Shown: piece by piece, positions 27,695-36,668 of the stretch
How the letters are laid out: each line of letters opens with the position of its first letter
Numbering within the stretch: position 1 is the stretch's first letter
NCBI RefSeq assembly: GCF_016629665.1
Contig: NZ_JAEPRQ010000003.1
Span: forward strand, 473,043-537,042
Direction of reading: 5' to 3'
DNA: 64,000 nucleotides
Source: Paracoccus caeni
GTDB lineage: Bacteria > Pseudomonadota > Alphaproteobacteria > Rhodobacterales > Rhodobacteraceae
Translations under genes and position numbers: made by a program
Notes under the pieces: model-generated
The model's database searches: none
Told to the model about the DNA's origin: nothing
What the model saw: only the letters and a program-made list of their open reading frames with translations

Positions 27695-28246
27695 TTCTTC
27701 TCCCTTTCTTTTTATTCATGCGGCACTCGAGCGTTTTCTTGGGTGCCCTTCGAAATTTTGCGACCAGTTCCGAAGATTGCCCGCGGTCACGCAGAGTGCT
27801 TGGGTCACAGGGTGTCAGGGGACAACGAATCCGACCGACGATGCCGGACAATGCGGCGGCGCAGCGACCGGACGCCTCCTCGAGCGCGATCAGGGCTACG
27901 ACGAAATTATGGATAGCCTACCAGCGGGGACGGTCGAACTGGCGGCGAGCACAAGGGCAACGATTGCATAGATCAAAGCTTCCGGAGCATTATTGGGCGC
28001 ATATTGGGCGCATATTGGGCGCATATTGGGCCAAGTTCGGAACGGACGGGACGATGACCACAGGCATGACTCTCGAGCGTCCTATGCGTATCGCCAAGTA
28101 TCCACCTCCCGATACGATTCCCAACTGGCGCGGCGACGGTTCCCCGTATTTCGGCGCATATCATGATCCGACTGGGGGACTTGCTACACTAAACGAAGCG
28201 AGCCTTAATCCAGTCGATTGGGTTAGCGATGATCGATGTCAACTAA
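27695..28246. other. Gene-poor start of an accessory patch
   Basis: No convincing gene is seen in about 550 bases downstream of tRNA-Val. A long forward reading runs through the tRNA and is not credible. The stretch holds the 11-bp tandem repeat at 27992-28031. It also holds a block at 27770-27794 (CCGAAGAT...CCGCGGTCAC) that recurs imperfectly at 30175-30201. The sequence may be remnants of degraded genes. Confidence 0.45.
27992..28031 (+). repeat. 11-bp tandem repeat, 3.6 copies
   Basis: The unit ATTGGGCGCAT is repeated three times exactly at 27992-28024, followed by a partial fourth ATTGGGC. Eleven bases is close to one helical turn and does not keep a reading frame. Confidence 0.9.
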
Positions 28247-28366
28247 AGGCCGGGCATCGCCTTCCTAGTATATGGCGACGAAATCATCGACAATTGGAGT
28301 GTCCACGGGCCAAACAGTGTAGGTCATAAAGGCTGGGATGTCATTCAATGGTATGTTCCGATTTAA
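28247..28366 (+). pseudogene. C-terminal fragment of an unknown protein
   Basis: The open stretch after an in-frame TAA at 28244 reads as protein-like sequence (AFLVYGDEIIDNWSVHG..., ending HKGWDVIQWYVPI). Upstream the same frame has stops at 28190 and 28244, and no start is present. It looks like the tail of a decayed gene, possibly the protein once encoded ahead of the two paralogues. The identity is unknown. Confidence 0.35.
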
Positions 28367-28378
28367 TATAAACCTCAG

Positions 28379-28549
28379 ATGGCAGATAAAATTGAAGATG
28401 TAATGAATTTGAGAAATTTTTCGGGAAATGCACACTATGTGCAGGCCCTCAAAGAGGGTCGTATAGTGAAGCAGGTGCGGGAAGGTGATGACCGTGAACA
28501 TTGGCATCTGGATGGCCGGGCAGCTCCCGATGCAGAAGGCGCAAGATGA
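28379..28549 (+). CDS. Small ORF, 56 residues, coupled to the next gene
   Basis: This small, charged protein (starts MADKIEDVMNLRNF, contains HWHLDGR) has its stop overlapping the next start as ATGA. It starts 12 bases after the preceding fragment, in the same frame. It has no clear ribosome binding site, so it may itself be the remnant of a longer gene. No function is recognised. Confidence 0.4.
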   Translation: MADKIEDVMNLRNFSGNAHYVQALKEGRIVKQVREGDDREHWHLDGRAAPDAEGAR

Positions 28550-29310
28550 CAGAAGAGATGTTTGATGGACCGTTGACAGACGCAGATATTCTGCACCTGA
28601 TCGAACAATTTGAAGCTTGGCAATCGACAACGAAAATATCATCCAATGCCGGCCTGTGGCAGATGCTGTCGTTTTTACGAAATTCTATTGAAAATGGAAA
28701 ACCGCTTTATTCGAGAATATTGGATCGGCAACGGGAAAAAGCAATGGAACTTGCTAAATTGTCCGGATCTGCTCCTTTCGACGCGACGATCGCCGCCGAT
28801 TATCTTTCGGAACGATTGCATGGTGATATCGCAAAATTGGATTATGATGGTGTTTTTCTGATTTGCGGAGATTATTTTGAGTCCACCGCAAAAATTCCAG
28901 GAACTTATCTTGTGGCACACTACAATTCTATATTCGGCCCTTATCTTTTATTGCGGCTTGTCAACTATTGGTCCGTTTACAGGCAGGGCAAGCAGGGGCA
29001 TATCGGGGAACTAGAGTGCCCCATCATCAACGATATCCTCTTTGTCGGATTTAATTTGCCCATGTATGTCGATAGTATGCAGTTCGGGCAAGGTGCTTGG
29101 GGGGAAGGCGCCGACATTGTTGCGTGCATCAGTAAGCACATTCGGTCGCCTGCTTCGCAAGGTCAACTTTGCTCGCTCACTCCACCAGATGTGCCGGTTC
29201 CCGTCGATTGGCGCAGCAATGGCTGGGCTCGGAACGAAATATTTCTAGATTTAGAATTTTCGGGCGATCAGCCTTTGCCGAACTGGGTAAAGGATATGAT
29301 GCGTAGCTAG
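28546..29310 (+). CDS. Unknown protein, first of two tandem paralogues
   Basis: This 254-residue soluble protein is not assigned to a known family. It shares blocks with the following gene: a TDADIL start motif, GLWQML-FLR-SI, LDRQR, DYLSE-LHG, LDYDG, VDSMQ-GQGAWG, SQGQLCSL and PVPVDWR-N-WA. GAAGG lies seven bases before the ATG. Local GC is low. Tandem diverged copies in an accessory patch behind gene fragments are what orphan immunity genes of polymorphic toxins look like, but that role is only inference. Confidence 0.65.
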   Translation: MTEEMFDGPLTDADILHLIEQFEAWQSTTKISSNAGLWQMLSFLRNSIENGKPLYSRILDRQREKAMELAKLSGSAPFDATIAADYLSERLHGDIAKLDYDGVFLICGDYFESTAKIPGTYLVAHYNSIFGPYLLLRLVNYWSVYRQGKQGHIGELECPIINDILFVGFNLPMYVDSMQFGQGAWGEGADIVACISKHIRSPASQGQLCSLTPPDVPVPVDWRSNGWARNEIFLDLEFSGDQPLPNWVKDMMRS

Positions 29311-29363
29311 GTCATATTCGCAAATGGCGGTGTAGTTCTTGATGCAGAAAGTGATGTATAAAG

Positions 29364-30158
29364 ATGCAGGCCGACGAACAAAAAATAACTGATGCAGATA
29401 TTCTCAGGCTGATTGCCGAGTTTGGTGAGTGGCGCACCGAGGTAGGTGTATCTGCCAATGGCGGGCTATGGCAGATGTTGGTTTTTCTTCGCGAGTCGAT
29501 ACAAAGCGGTGAAGGGCTTTATGTGCCAATGCTTGATCGGCAGCGTCAGCACGCGAGGGAGATGGCAGTTTATGCACTTGATCACCCCTATGATGCCGCG
29601 TTGGCGGCTGATTATCTGTCTGAAGCGCTTCATGGCAATCCGGTCGATCTTGACTATGATGGCGCATTTCTCTTCTGTGGAGACTATATAAATACTATTT
29701 CAAATTTAATGAACGCCTCTTCCCGCCCACAGTTGGGCGCAACCTACAACACCATTTTTTCCTTCGCTGTCCGACGTCGTTTGACCGGCTACTGGATAGT
29801 TTATCGAGGAGGAAATCCGGAACCGGCAGAAACTTTTCCACTGAGCATCCCGGTCATCGTTGACATCCTGCATCTTGGTTTCAACATTCCGATGTTTGTT
29901 GACAGCATGCAGCTTGGACAGGGTGCATGGGGCGCCGGAGAGAGGATTGCTCTTGTGATCGACAGGCACATCAGATCCGCGCGGTCGCAGGGACAGCTGT
30001 GCTCGCTCTATCCGCGAGATATTCCGGTTCCAGTTGATTGGCGACGGAATACCTGGGCCAGCAAATCCGAACTTCTTGACTATCTGGACCAACCATTTCG
30101 TGGAAACGAGCCTTTGCCGGAATGGGCCAAAGACTGGATGAAAAACGGAACTGCCTGA
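29364..30158 (+). CDS. Unknown protein, second of two tandem paralogues
   Basis: The 264-residue paralogue of the preceding gene is roughly half identical by eye, with the same order of conserved blocks (LDRQRQHAREM, ADYLSEALHG, FVDSMQLGQGAWGAG, RSQGQLCSLYPRD) and the same C-terminal EPLPEWAKDWM. It has no signal peptide or membrane segment. The ribosome binding site is weak. It is separated from its partner by 53 bases. Function unknown. Confidence 0.65.
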   Translation: MQADEQKITDADILRLIAEFGEWRTEVGVSANGGLWQMLVFLRESIQSGEGLYVPMLDRQRQHAREMAVYALDHPYDAALAADYLSEALHGNPVDLDYDGAFLFCGDYINTISNLMNASSRPQLGATYNTIFSFAVRRRLTGYWIVYRGGNPEPAETFPLSIPVIVDILHLGFNIPMFVDSMQLGQGAWGAGERIALVIDRHIRSARSQGQLCSLYPRDIPVPVDWRRNTWASKSELLDYLDQPFRGNEPLPEWAKDWMKNGTA

Positions 30159-30329
30159 TATCTTGTCATCTTATCCGAAGATGTCCGCGGTCACCGCGCA
30201 GTCACTCGGGATGCTCGGATCGGAGGGTGACAGAGACCTGAAATGGGACAGAGCAGTCCAACCAGCTCTCGCCTGCTGTCATTCGGCTTGATGGTGTCGT
30301 AGTGATGGTAAAACGATTCAGGTGAGACA

Positions 30330-30608
30330 ATGCGAACTCATATTACTGCTCTTTTCGCCGTCATGATCGTTGCCGGATGCGCGGTCGGTTCCGGTGCGGT
30401 GGTCAAAGGTGTCGGGCCAGATGATCTCTTGAAGCTTCGGGACGGCCCGGGCCTCGACCACAACATCATAATCGGCCTGCCCGACGGGACGCGGCTCACC
30501 CGCCAGAGCTGCTTGCCGAATAACGGTAAGGTCTGGTGCATGGTCTCGCTGACCGATCGGCCCACTATCTCAGGATACGTCTCAGCCGAGTATCTGGCGC
30601 ATCGTTGA
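30330..30608 (+). CDS. SH3-domain lipoprotein
   Basis: The 92-residue protein has a lipoprotein signal (hydrophobic stretch ending VAGC, Cys at residue 17). A bacterial SH3-like domain follows: LLKLRDGPGLDHNIIIGLPDGTRL, a cysteine pair CLPNNGKVWC, and ISGYVSAEYL. Such domains bind cell-wall or protein ligands in the periplasm. It is the last gene of the accessory patch. Confidence 0.72.
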   Translation: MRTHITALFAVMIVAGCAVGSGAVVKGVGPDDLLKLRDGPGLDHNIIIGLPDGTRLTRQSCLPNNGKVWCMVSLTDRPTISGYVSAEYLAHR

Positions 30609-30935
30609 CCGAGACATTCGGCCTGCAGCTACCGTTATTCGAGTCTAACAAAAGGCGCTAGGCGGCCCCAAAGCGGGCAGCCGTGCAGTGGGCTACTCGC
30701 CACCGCCAAATTTCCTGTAGCCATCTCATACGGTGGACATCGGTGAGTGTTCGGTCCCGGCATCTGGTGGTTCGGTTTCAGGATGAAGCTGTCCGGCACG
30801 AACGTCCAGATTTTGCAGATGTATTCGTAGGTCGTGAGGCTGCAGAGAACCTTGCGCTTCCATGCAAATTGTATGCCGCCGGGTCGGGCCTCAGCCTAGA
30901 GCGCGTAGCGCCTCGCCGATCCGGCCAGAGTTAAA
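30609..30935. other. Intergenic region without a recognisable gene
   Basis: No ORF with a ribosome binding site or known motif is seen in these 327 bases. They mark the return from the accessory patch to core DNA; the terminator of the efflux operon follows. Confidence 0.45.
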
Positions 30936-30953
30936 CGTCCCTCATCCGGGACG
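30936..30953 (-). terminator. Terminator of the RND efflux operon
   Basis: CGTCCC pairs with GGGACG around a 6-base loop right after the permease stop, followed on the minus strand by TTTAAC. The stem is short but well placed. Confidence 0.55.
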
Positions 30954-30957
30954 CCCC

Positions 30958-33900
30958 CTACATCTCCGCCTGTCTCGGCGCGTTCAGCCCGATCCGCCGC
31001 CCAATCGCTCCGAAGATCCGCCGCTGTCCGCCGTGGATCACCGAGAACAGCGCCGGAACGAAGACCAGCGATAGCACCGTTGACAACAGAAGCCCGCCAA
31101 TCACTGCGATCGCCATCGGTGCGCGGAATTCGCCACCTTCGCCGGTCGCCAGCGCCGAGGGCACCATGCCCGCGCTCATCGCGATGGTGGTCATGACGAT
31201 GGGGCGGGCGCGCTTGTGGACGGCGTCAAGGATCGCCTCGCGCTTGGGCGTGCCTTCTTCCATTGCCGACAGCGCGAACTCCACCAACATGATCGAGTTC
31301 TTGGTCACGATCCCCATCAGCATCAAAAAGCCGATCACCACCGCCATGCTGATCGAGTTGCCGGTGAAGAACAGCGCCAGAATCGCCCCGCCGATGGCCA
31401 GTGGCAGCGACAGAAGGATCGTCACCGGCGTCACGAAATTGTGGAACAGCAGCACCAGAACCACATAGACCAGCAGCACCCCGGCGCCCATCGCGGTGCC
31501 GAAAGCCTCGAACACCTCGCCCATGATCTCGGCGTCGCCCGAGGGCTGAATCACCGTGCCGGGCGGCATCTCGATCGTCTCTTGCAGCTTCGCCACATCG
31601 GCGCTGACCGGGCCCAGCAGCGCGCCCTCGGCAAGGTTCGCGGCAACAGTCGTCTGGAATTGCCGGTCATAGCGCGAAATCTCGGTCGCACCTGCCGAGA
31701 GGGTCACATCCGCGACCGAGGCCAGCGGCACCTGCCCGGCAGAGCTTGGTATGCGCAGGTTCTGGATGGTCATCAGATCGGCCCGCGCCGCCTCGTTCAG
31801 GCGCACGACGATGGGGATCTGCTCATCGCCCGCATTGAATTTGGCAAGGTTCGATTCGACATCGCCCAAAGTCGCCACCCGCAGGGTCGTGGCAAGGGCG
31901 CTGGCCGTCACGCCAAGCTGCGCGGCAAGGTCCATCTTGGGATGGATTTGCACCTCGGGGCGCTGAAGGTTCGCCGATGAACTGACCCCTTCCAGCGTCG
32001 GCAGCCCCTCCATCGCTTTCTTCAACCGCGCCGCGCCGGTGGCGGCACCGTCTTCGGTCGCACTCAGGACGTTGATGGTCAGGTCGTTGACCCCGGCCTC
32101 GTTCTGGAAGTTGATCCGCATGTCGGGGATCGCCGACAGCCGCTCTTTCAGCTCTTCCTCCAGCACGAATTGCGAACGTTCCCGTTCGTGCTTCTTGCCG
32201 TAGTTGATCATCATCCGCGCCTTGGTCACGTCGCTGCCGTCGCTATAGGCAAAGACCGAGCGCGTCTCTTCCGTCTCATCCACACGGGCCGTCAGCATCC
32301 GAATAGCGGTTTCCGTGTCGCCGATGGTTGAGCCTGGGGGCAATTCCACCTCGATCTGGCTGCGGCCCACGTCTTCCGAGGGGATGAATTCGGTCGGAAG
32401 CAGGGTCGAGGAAAAGATCGACAAGGCGAAGACCAAGATCCCGCCCAGAAGGGTCAGGCCGCGATGCCGCATCGTCCAGCGCAGGACCGACATCAGGCCG
32501 CGCATGATGAAGCCGTCTTTCTTGTCGGCCTCGTGCACGGTGCCGCGCATGAAATAGGCGGCCATCATCGGCGTGATGATCCGCGCGACCAGAAGCGAGA
32601 ACAACACCGAGACCGCGACCGTCAGCCCGAACTGCTTGAAATACTGCCCGGCAATGCCACCCATGAAGCTGACCGGCGCAAAGACCGCGACAATCGACAG
32701 GCTGATCGCAATGACAGTCAGACCGATCTCGTTTGCGGCTTCCTCGCTGGCCTCGTAGGGCGGGGCGCCCATGCCGATATGGCGGACGATGTTCTCGATC
32801 TCGACGATGGCGTCATCGACCAGAATGCCGGTGACCAGCGTGATCCCCAACAGGCTGACCCCGTTCAGGGTGAAACCCATCATGTGCATGACGAAGAAGG
32901 TCGGGATGATCGACAGCGGCAGAGCCACCGCAGCCACCAACGTCGCCCGCCAGTTGCGAAGGAACAGGAACACCACGATCACCGCCAAAGCCGCGCCTTC
33001 ATAAAGCGTTTCCATCGCGCTATGATAGCTGGCCGAGGTATAGGTGGTGGCATCGTCGATCAGCGAAATCTCGATATTCGGATAACGCGCGCGCAATTCA
33101 TCTAGCCGCGCCTTGACCCCGTCGCCGGTCGCCAGATCCGAGGCGCCAGTGGTCCGCGAGATGGCGAAGGCCACGACCGGCTGGCCGTTCATCAGCGCAA
33201 AGCTGCGCTCATCTGCGGGGCCATCGATCACCTCTCCCAACTGGTTCAGCGCAATCGTCCGGCCGTCGGCCAGCGCGATCGGGGTCAGCGCCAAACGCGC
33301 CACGCTGTTCGCGGCGCCCAGCGTGCGGATGGAAAACTCGACCCCCGCCAGATCGCCGCGACCGCCGCCCATGTCGATATTCTTGGCGCGAAGCTGGCTT
33401 GAGACTTCTGCCGCCGTCAGGCCATGGGCCAGCAGTCGGTCGGGGTTCAGCTCTACCTTGATCTCACGCGCTGCGCCGCCGATGCGGGGGCTTTTTGCGA
33501 CTCCATCGACCGTGGACAGTTCCCGCGACACCACATCATCGACGAATTTCGACAGTGACTCGATGGATTGCGTCGGGTCGCTGACCGCATATGTCAGGAT
33601 CGGAAAGCCCGCGACATCCAGCCGCTGCACCAAGGGCTCGCTGATGCTTTCGGGCAATTGCGACCGCACCGTCGCCACCGCATCCTTCACATCGTTGACC
33701 GCCCGGTCGCTGTCCGTCTCAAGCTCGAATTCGACGGTGATCGTCGCCAGCGAATCCGTTGCCGTCGAAGAAATGTGCCGGACCCCGGTGATCGAGGCGA
33801 TGCTATCCTCGACCGGCTGGATCACCTGCGTTGTCAGTTCAGACGGCGCGGCACCCGGCTGGTCGATGGTCACCTGCACGATGGGCAAGTCGATATTCGG

Positions 33901-34011
33901 CATCGCCGTGACCGGCAGGCGCATGAAGCTGTAAAGCCCGACCACAACCAACACCAGAAACAGCGCGATTGGCGGAACCGGGTGACGGATGGACCAGGTC
34001 GAAAAGTTCAT
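30958..34011 (-). CDS. RND efflux transporter permease
   Basis: The 1017-residue inner-membrane pump is of the HAE1/AcrB-type hydrophobe class and exports drugs or other amphiphiles by proton antiport. The N-terminal helix (IALFLVLVVVGLYSF) is followed by a large periplasmic loop. The proton-relay Asp pair lies in GILVDDAIVEIENI, and the second half repeats the architecture. It overlaps the adaptor gene by four bases (ATGA). No outer-membrane channel gene is present, so a TolC-type partner is encoded elsewhere. Confidence 0.93.
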   Translation of the reverse strand: MNFSTWSIRHPVPPIALFLVLVVVGLYSFMRLPVTAMPNIDLPIVQVTIDQPGAAPSELTTQVIQPVEDSIASITGVRHISSTATDSLATITVEFELETDSDRAVNDVKDAVATVRSQLPESISEPLVQRLDVAGFPILTYAVSDPTQSIESLSKFVDDVVSRELSTVDGVAKSPRIGGAAREIKVELNPDRLLAHGLTAAEVSSQLRAKNIDMGGGRGDLAGVEFSIRTLGAANSVARLALTPIALADGRTIALNQLGEVIDGPADERSFALMNGQPVVAFAISRTTGASDLATGDGVKARLDELRARYPNIEISLIDDATTYTSASYHSAMETLYEGAALAVIVVFLFLRNWRATLVAAVALPLSIIPTFFVMHMMGFTLNGVSLLGITLVTGILVDDAIVEIENIVRHIGMGAPPYEASEEAANEIGLTVIAISLSIVAVFAPVSFMGGIAGQYFKQFGLTVAVSVLFSLLVARIITPMMAAYFMRGTVHEADKKDGFIMRGLMSVLRWTMRHRGLTLLGGILVFALSIFSSTLLPTEFIPSEDVGRSQIEVELPPGSTIGDTETAIRMLTARVDETEETRSVFAYSDGSDVTKARMMINYGKKHERERSQFVLEEELKERLSAIPDMRINFQNEAGVNDLTINVLSATEDGAATGAARLKKAMEGLPTLEGVSSSANLQRPEVQIHPKMDLAAQLGVTASALATTLRVATLGDVESNLAKFNAGDEQIPIVVRLNEAARADLMTIQNLRIPSSAGQVPLASVADVTLSAGATEISRYDRQFQTTVAANLAEGALLGPVSADVAKLQETIEMPPGTVIQPSGDAEIMGEVFEAFGTAMGAGVLLVYVVLVLLFHNFVTPVTILLSLPLAIGGAILALFFTGNSISMAVVIGFLMLMGIVTKNSIMLVEFALSAMEEGTPKREAILDAVHKRARPIVMTTIAMSAGMVPSALATGEGGEFRAPMAIAVIGGLLLSTVLSLVFVPALFSVIHGGQRRIFGAIGRRIGLNAPRQAEM

Positions 34012-35258
34012 GGCTGATCCGCCTGCCCGACAGCGCCAGCGGTTTCTGCGGTTGCGGCGGCCTCGGCGTCGTCGGGTTCCTGGGACCTGTCCTCATCGAT
34101 CACCCGGATCTGGTCGCCATCGCTGAAGAACGCTCCGGCGCGCGCCAAAACGGTTTCTCCCTCGTTGACACCCTCGACGATTTCCCGGCGGCCTTCCCAT
34201 AGCAACCCGGCCCGAACCTCGCGGCTTTCGATTTGGCCATCGACGACCACCTGAACCCGCTCGCCATCGGCATCGGTCAGGACGGCAGCCATCGGCACCG
34301 TCACCGCCTGACGCTGGGCGGTGGTGATCCAGCCATTGCCGAACAGGCCGGGCCGAAGCCCCGGCTTCTGTTCCAACGAAATCCGCATCAGCCCCAGACG
34401 GCTGACCTGATCGACCGCTGCCGGGATCAGGCGCACCTGACCGCTGATCTCGCCCAGACCGGCAATGCTGACCGTCGCCGGAGCGCCGGTTGCAAGCTCG
34501 GGCAGGGCGGTTTCGATGACTTCGGCGGAAAACTCGATCTCGCCATTTTCGATCAGGGTGAACAGCGGATCGGTGCCGCCCCCGGCCATCGCGCCAAGCT
34601 CTGCCGTGCGGGCCGAGATGACGCCGCCGACCGGCGCAATGATCGCGGCGCGGTCCCGGTTCAGTTCCGCGATCCGCCGTGCCGCCTGTGCCTGCCCAAG
34701 CGCCGCCTGCGCCACGGCCAGCCCGTCGCCGGCCGAGGCGGCCTGCGCGCGGGCATTGGCCTCATCCGCGACCGCCTGATCCAGCACTGCCTGCGAGGCA
34801 TTGCCGCTTTGCCGCAGCCGCTGCACCCGTTCCAGCGCGGTGGTGGCCTGTGTCAGACTGGCCTGCGCGCTGTCGATATTGCTGCGCGCCTGACCCACGC
34901 CCGCCTCGGCCCGCGCATATTCGGCCCGCGCCTGTTCAAGCTGCGCATCCAGCGTATCGGTCGCAAGCCGGGCCAGAACCTGTCCCTTTTCAACCGTATC
35001 GCCTGCCTCGACCAGAATTTCGGTGATCTCATAGCCCGAGACCTGCGGAAAGACCTGCACCTGCTGCCGCGCGACCAGCGAGCCGGAGACCGGAACACGC
35101 GCAAAAACCTCTGCCCGGGTTGCTTCGACGACCGACACGGCGGGCAGATTGCGGGCGGTTTCCGTCGAGGATTCGGCCTCGTCGGCCAAGGCCGCAGATG
35201 ACAGACCGGCAGCGACGAGCAGCGGAAAGAGCACGCGCATCAATGGATTAATCTCCAT
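34008..35258 (-). CDS. Efflux periplasmic adaptor (membrane fusion protein)
   Basis: A signal peptide (MRVLFPLLVAAGLSSAALA) is followed by the RND adaptor layout: a lipoyl/barrel-sandwich half (SGSLVARQQVQVFPQVSG), a long Ala/Gln-rich alpha hairpin (about 110-190), the second lipoyl half (IIAPVGGVISARTAELG) and a beta-barrel. It connects the permease to an outer-membrane channel. The first ATG lacks a ribosome binding site; ATG at 35238-35240, giving the clean signal peptide, may be the true start. Confidence 0.88.
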   Translation of the reverse strand: MEINPLMRVLFPLLVAAGLSSAALADEAESSTETARNLPAVSVVEATRAEVFARVPVSGSLVARQQVQVFPQVSGYEITEILVEAGDTVEKGQVLARLATDTLDAQLEQARAEYARAEAGVGQARSNIDSAQASLTQATTALERVQRLRQSGNASQAVLDQAVADEANARAQAASAGDGLAVAQAALGQAQAARRIAELNRDRAAIIAPVGGVISARTAELGAMAGGGTDPLFTLIENGEIEFSAEVIETALPELATGAPATVSIAGLGEISGQVRLIPAAVDQVSRLGLMRISLEQKPGLRPGLFGNGWITTAQRQAVTVPMAAVLTDADGERVQVVVDGQIESREVRAGLLWEGRREIVEGVNEGETVLARAGAFFSDGDQIRVIDEDRSQEPDDAEAAATAETAGAVGQADQP

Positions 35259-35331
35259 GCGAAATCGGCGCGACCTTACCCGCTCACGGGTGCATCAACA
35301 ATCGTCCAGCATGCGATGCGCGACCCGCTGC

Positions 35332-36102
35332 CTAGAATGTTATGCTGACGTTAGGTAAGTTTAGCTCGCTGATCAGATCGCGCAATTCCTGCCGCGCGGC
35401 GATGTTGGACATCGACAATTGCTCGGTCCCGATATCGCGCAGGTCCAACAGCGTCAGCCCGCGCGGAAACAGTTCGCGAAAGATCACCCGTTCCGAAAAG
35501 CCTGCCGCAACGCGAAAGCCGATCCGCTTCGACAATTGTTCAAGCGCGGTGCCGACCTTGCGTTTGTTGTGCATGGCCTGCGTGCCCAGACGGTTCCGCA
35601 GCACCAGCCAGTCGATCGGCCCGGCCCCGGCCTGCGCCCGCATCTGCCGCGCGGCCCAGACCATCTCGGCATAGATTGAGGGGCCAAGCACCTTACCCTC
35701 GGGCGACATCCGGGCCAGCAGGTCGAAATCGATGAAGCTGTCGTTCATCGGCGTGATCAAGGTATCGGCCAGCGTATGCGCCATCTGGCTCAGCTTGGTA
35801 TGCGAACCGGGGCAGTCCAGCAGGATAAAATCGCATTCCGCCTCAAGCTGGGTCAGGGCAGGGGTCAGAGGGTCGTTTCCATCGCCCAGAACCCCAAGGA
35901 TCGGCGAGGGCAGGTCCAGATTTTCGCGCTTCACATAGGCAAAGCGATTCTCCAGATAGCGGCCGAATGTCCGCTGGCGCACGTCCAGATCCAGACCGCC
36001 GACGCGATACCCCATGCGGGCCAGTGCAGTCGCCACATGCATCGAGGTGGTGGACTTGCCCGATCCGCCCTTCTCGTTCCCCACAACGATGATATGCGCC
36101 AC
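35332..36102 (-). CDS. mipZ: Division-plane positioning ATPase MipZ
   Basis: This is a ParA/MinD-type ATPase of 256 residues with the deviant Walker A NEKGGSGKST at the N-terminus, DLDVRQRTFGRYLENR, and FILLDCPGSH as the Walker B region. The full pattern (IVVGNEKGGSGKSTTSMHVA) is the alphaproteobacterial MipZ type. MipZ forms a gradient from ParB at the poles and blocks FtsZ there. A GATTC (GANTC, CcrM site) lies immediately upstream of the start; mipZ is a known GcrA/CcrM target in Caulobacter. Confidence 0.9.
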   Translation of the reverse strand: MAHIIVVGNEKGGSGKSTTSMHVATALARMGYRVGGLDLDVRQRTFGRYLENRFAYVKRENLDLPSPILGVLGDGNDPLTPALTQLEAECDFILLDCPGSHTKLSQMAHTLADTLITPMNDSFIDFDLLARMSPEGKVLGPSIYAEMVWAARQMRAQAGAGPIDWLVLRNRLGTQAMHNKRKVGTALEQLSKRIGFRVAAGFSERVIFRELFPRGLTLLDLRDIGTEQLSMSNIAARQELRDLISELNLPNVSITF

Positions 36103-36393
36103 GAAGATTCCTCATTTCGTCTTTCGCGCGGAACCTAACGGGGACGTGAGGCGAAGAAAAGCGCGCCAGCGACGTGCAGGCTATTTTGCCCTTTGTGATG
36201 GTTTCCGAGGCCGTCGACGGCAGCATAATTATTCTGCGGACCGGCTGGAATATGGAACTATCTTCTCCCGTCTGGGGCGGATTTTGCTTGATAATCACGA
36301 CAGACTTTGTCGATAATAAACCTATCGCCGCTTCGAATGCCACGCGACAGGCAAGGAATTCGGGGCGGCCCATGTTGACAGAGGGAGATCGAC
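36103..36393. other. Divergent intergenic region
   Basis: These 291 bases separate mipZ and the small hypothetical gene. No gene is seen. CGACA-GACTT-TGTCG at 36298-36312 is a short inverted repeat that could be a regulator site. It lies within a longer AT-rich stretch with TTGATAATCACG on one side and ATAATAAA on the other. Confidence 0.35.
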
Positions 36394-36660
36394 ATGACCC
36401 CGAATTTTCTGACCGGCCTTGCGCTGGCAAATCCGACCGCAGACCCGGTTTATCTGATCCTCGAATCCGATGACCGCCCGGAAGGACCGTTCGCAACGAT
36501 CCGCGTTGGCAGCACCGGCATGGCTCAGGGGCCGATCCTGCGCAGGTTCTTCGACGGCTCGGTCACCATCGATGCGGGTGGTCGTATACTGACCGGCCAT
36601 CCGGTGCGGGTGGATGCGCAAAAGGGCTTTTGGGCGCGGCTGAGCAAACATCTGAGCTGA
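36394..36660 (+). CDS. Small hypothetical protein, 88 residues
   Basis: GAGGGAG stands well placed before the ATG and codon use looks native. The protein (MTPNFLTGLALANPTADPVY..., ending GFWARLSKHLS) has no signal peptide, membrane helix or motif I recognise. It is convergent with the EamA gene, with an 8-bp gap. Confidence 0.55.
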   Translation: MTPNFLTGLALANPTADPVYLILESDDRPEGPFATIRVGSTGMAQGPILRRFFDGSVTIDAGGRILTGHPVRVDAQKGFWARLSKHLS

Positions 36661-36668
36661 GGTCGCGG

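Noticed and set aside
27622..28329. 235-codon forward reading frame after tRNA-Val
   Set aside because: It starts inside the tRNA gene and crosses the 11-bp repeat; composition is not protein-like except in another frame near 28262-28363.
30683..30934. 83-codon ORF between the SH3 lipoprotein and the efflux operon
   Set aside because: No ribosome binding site, biased composition and no motif.
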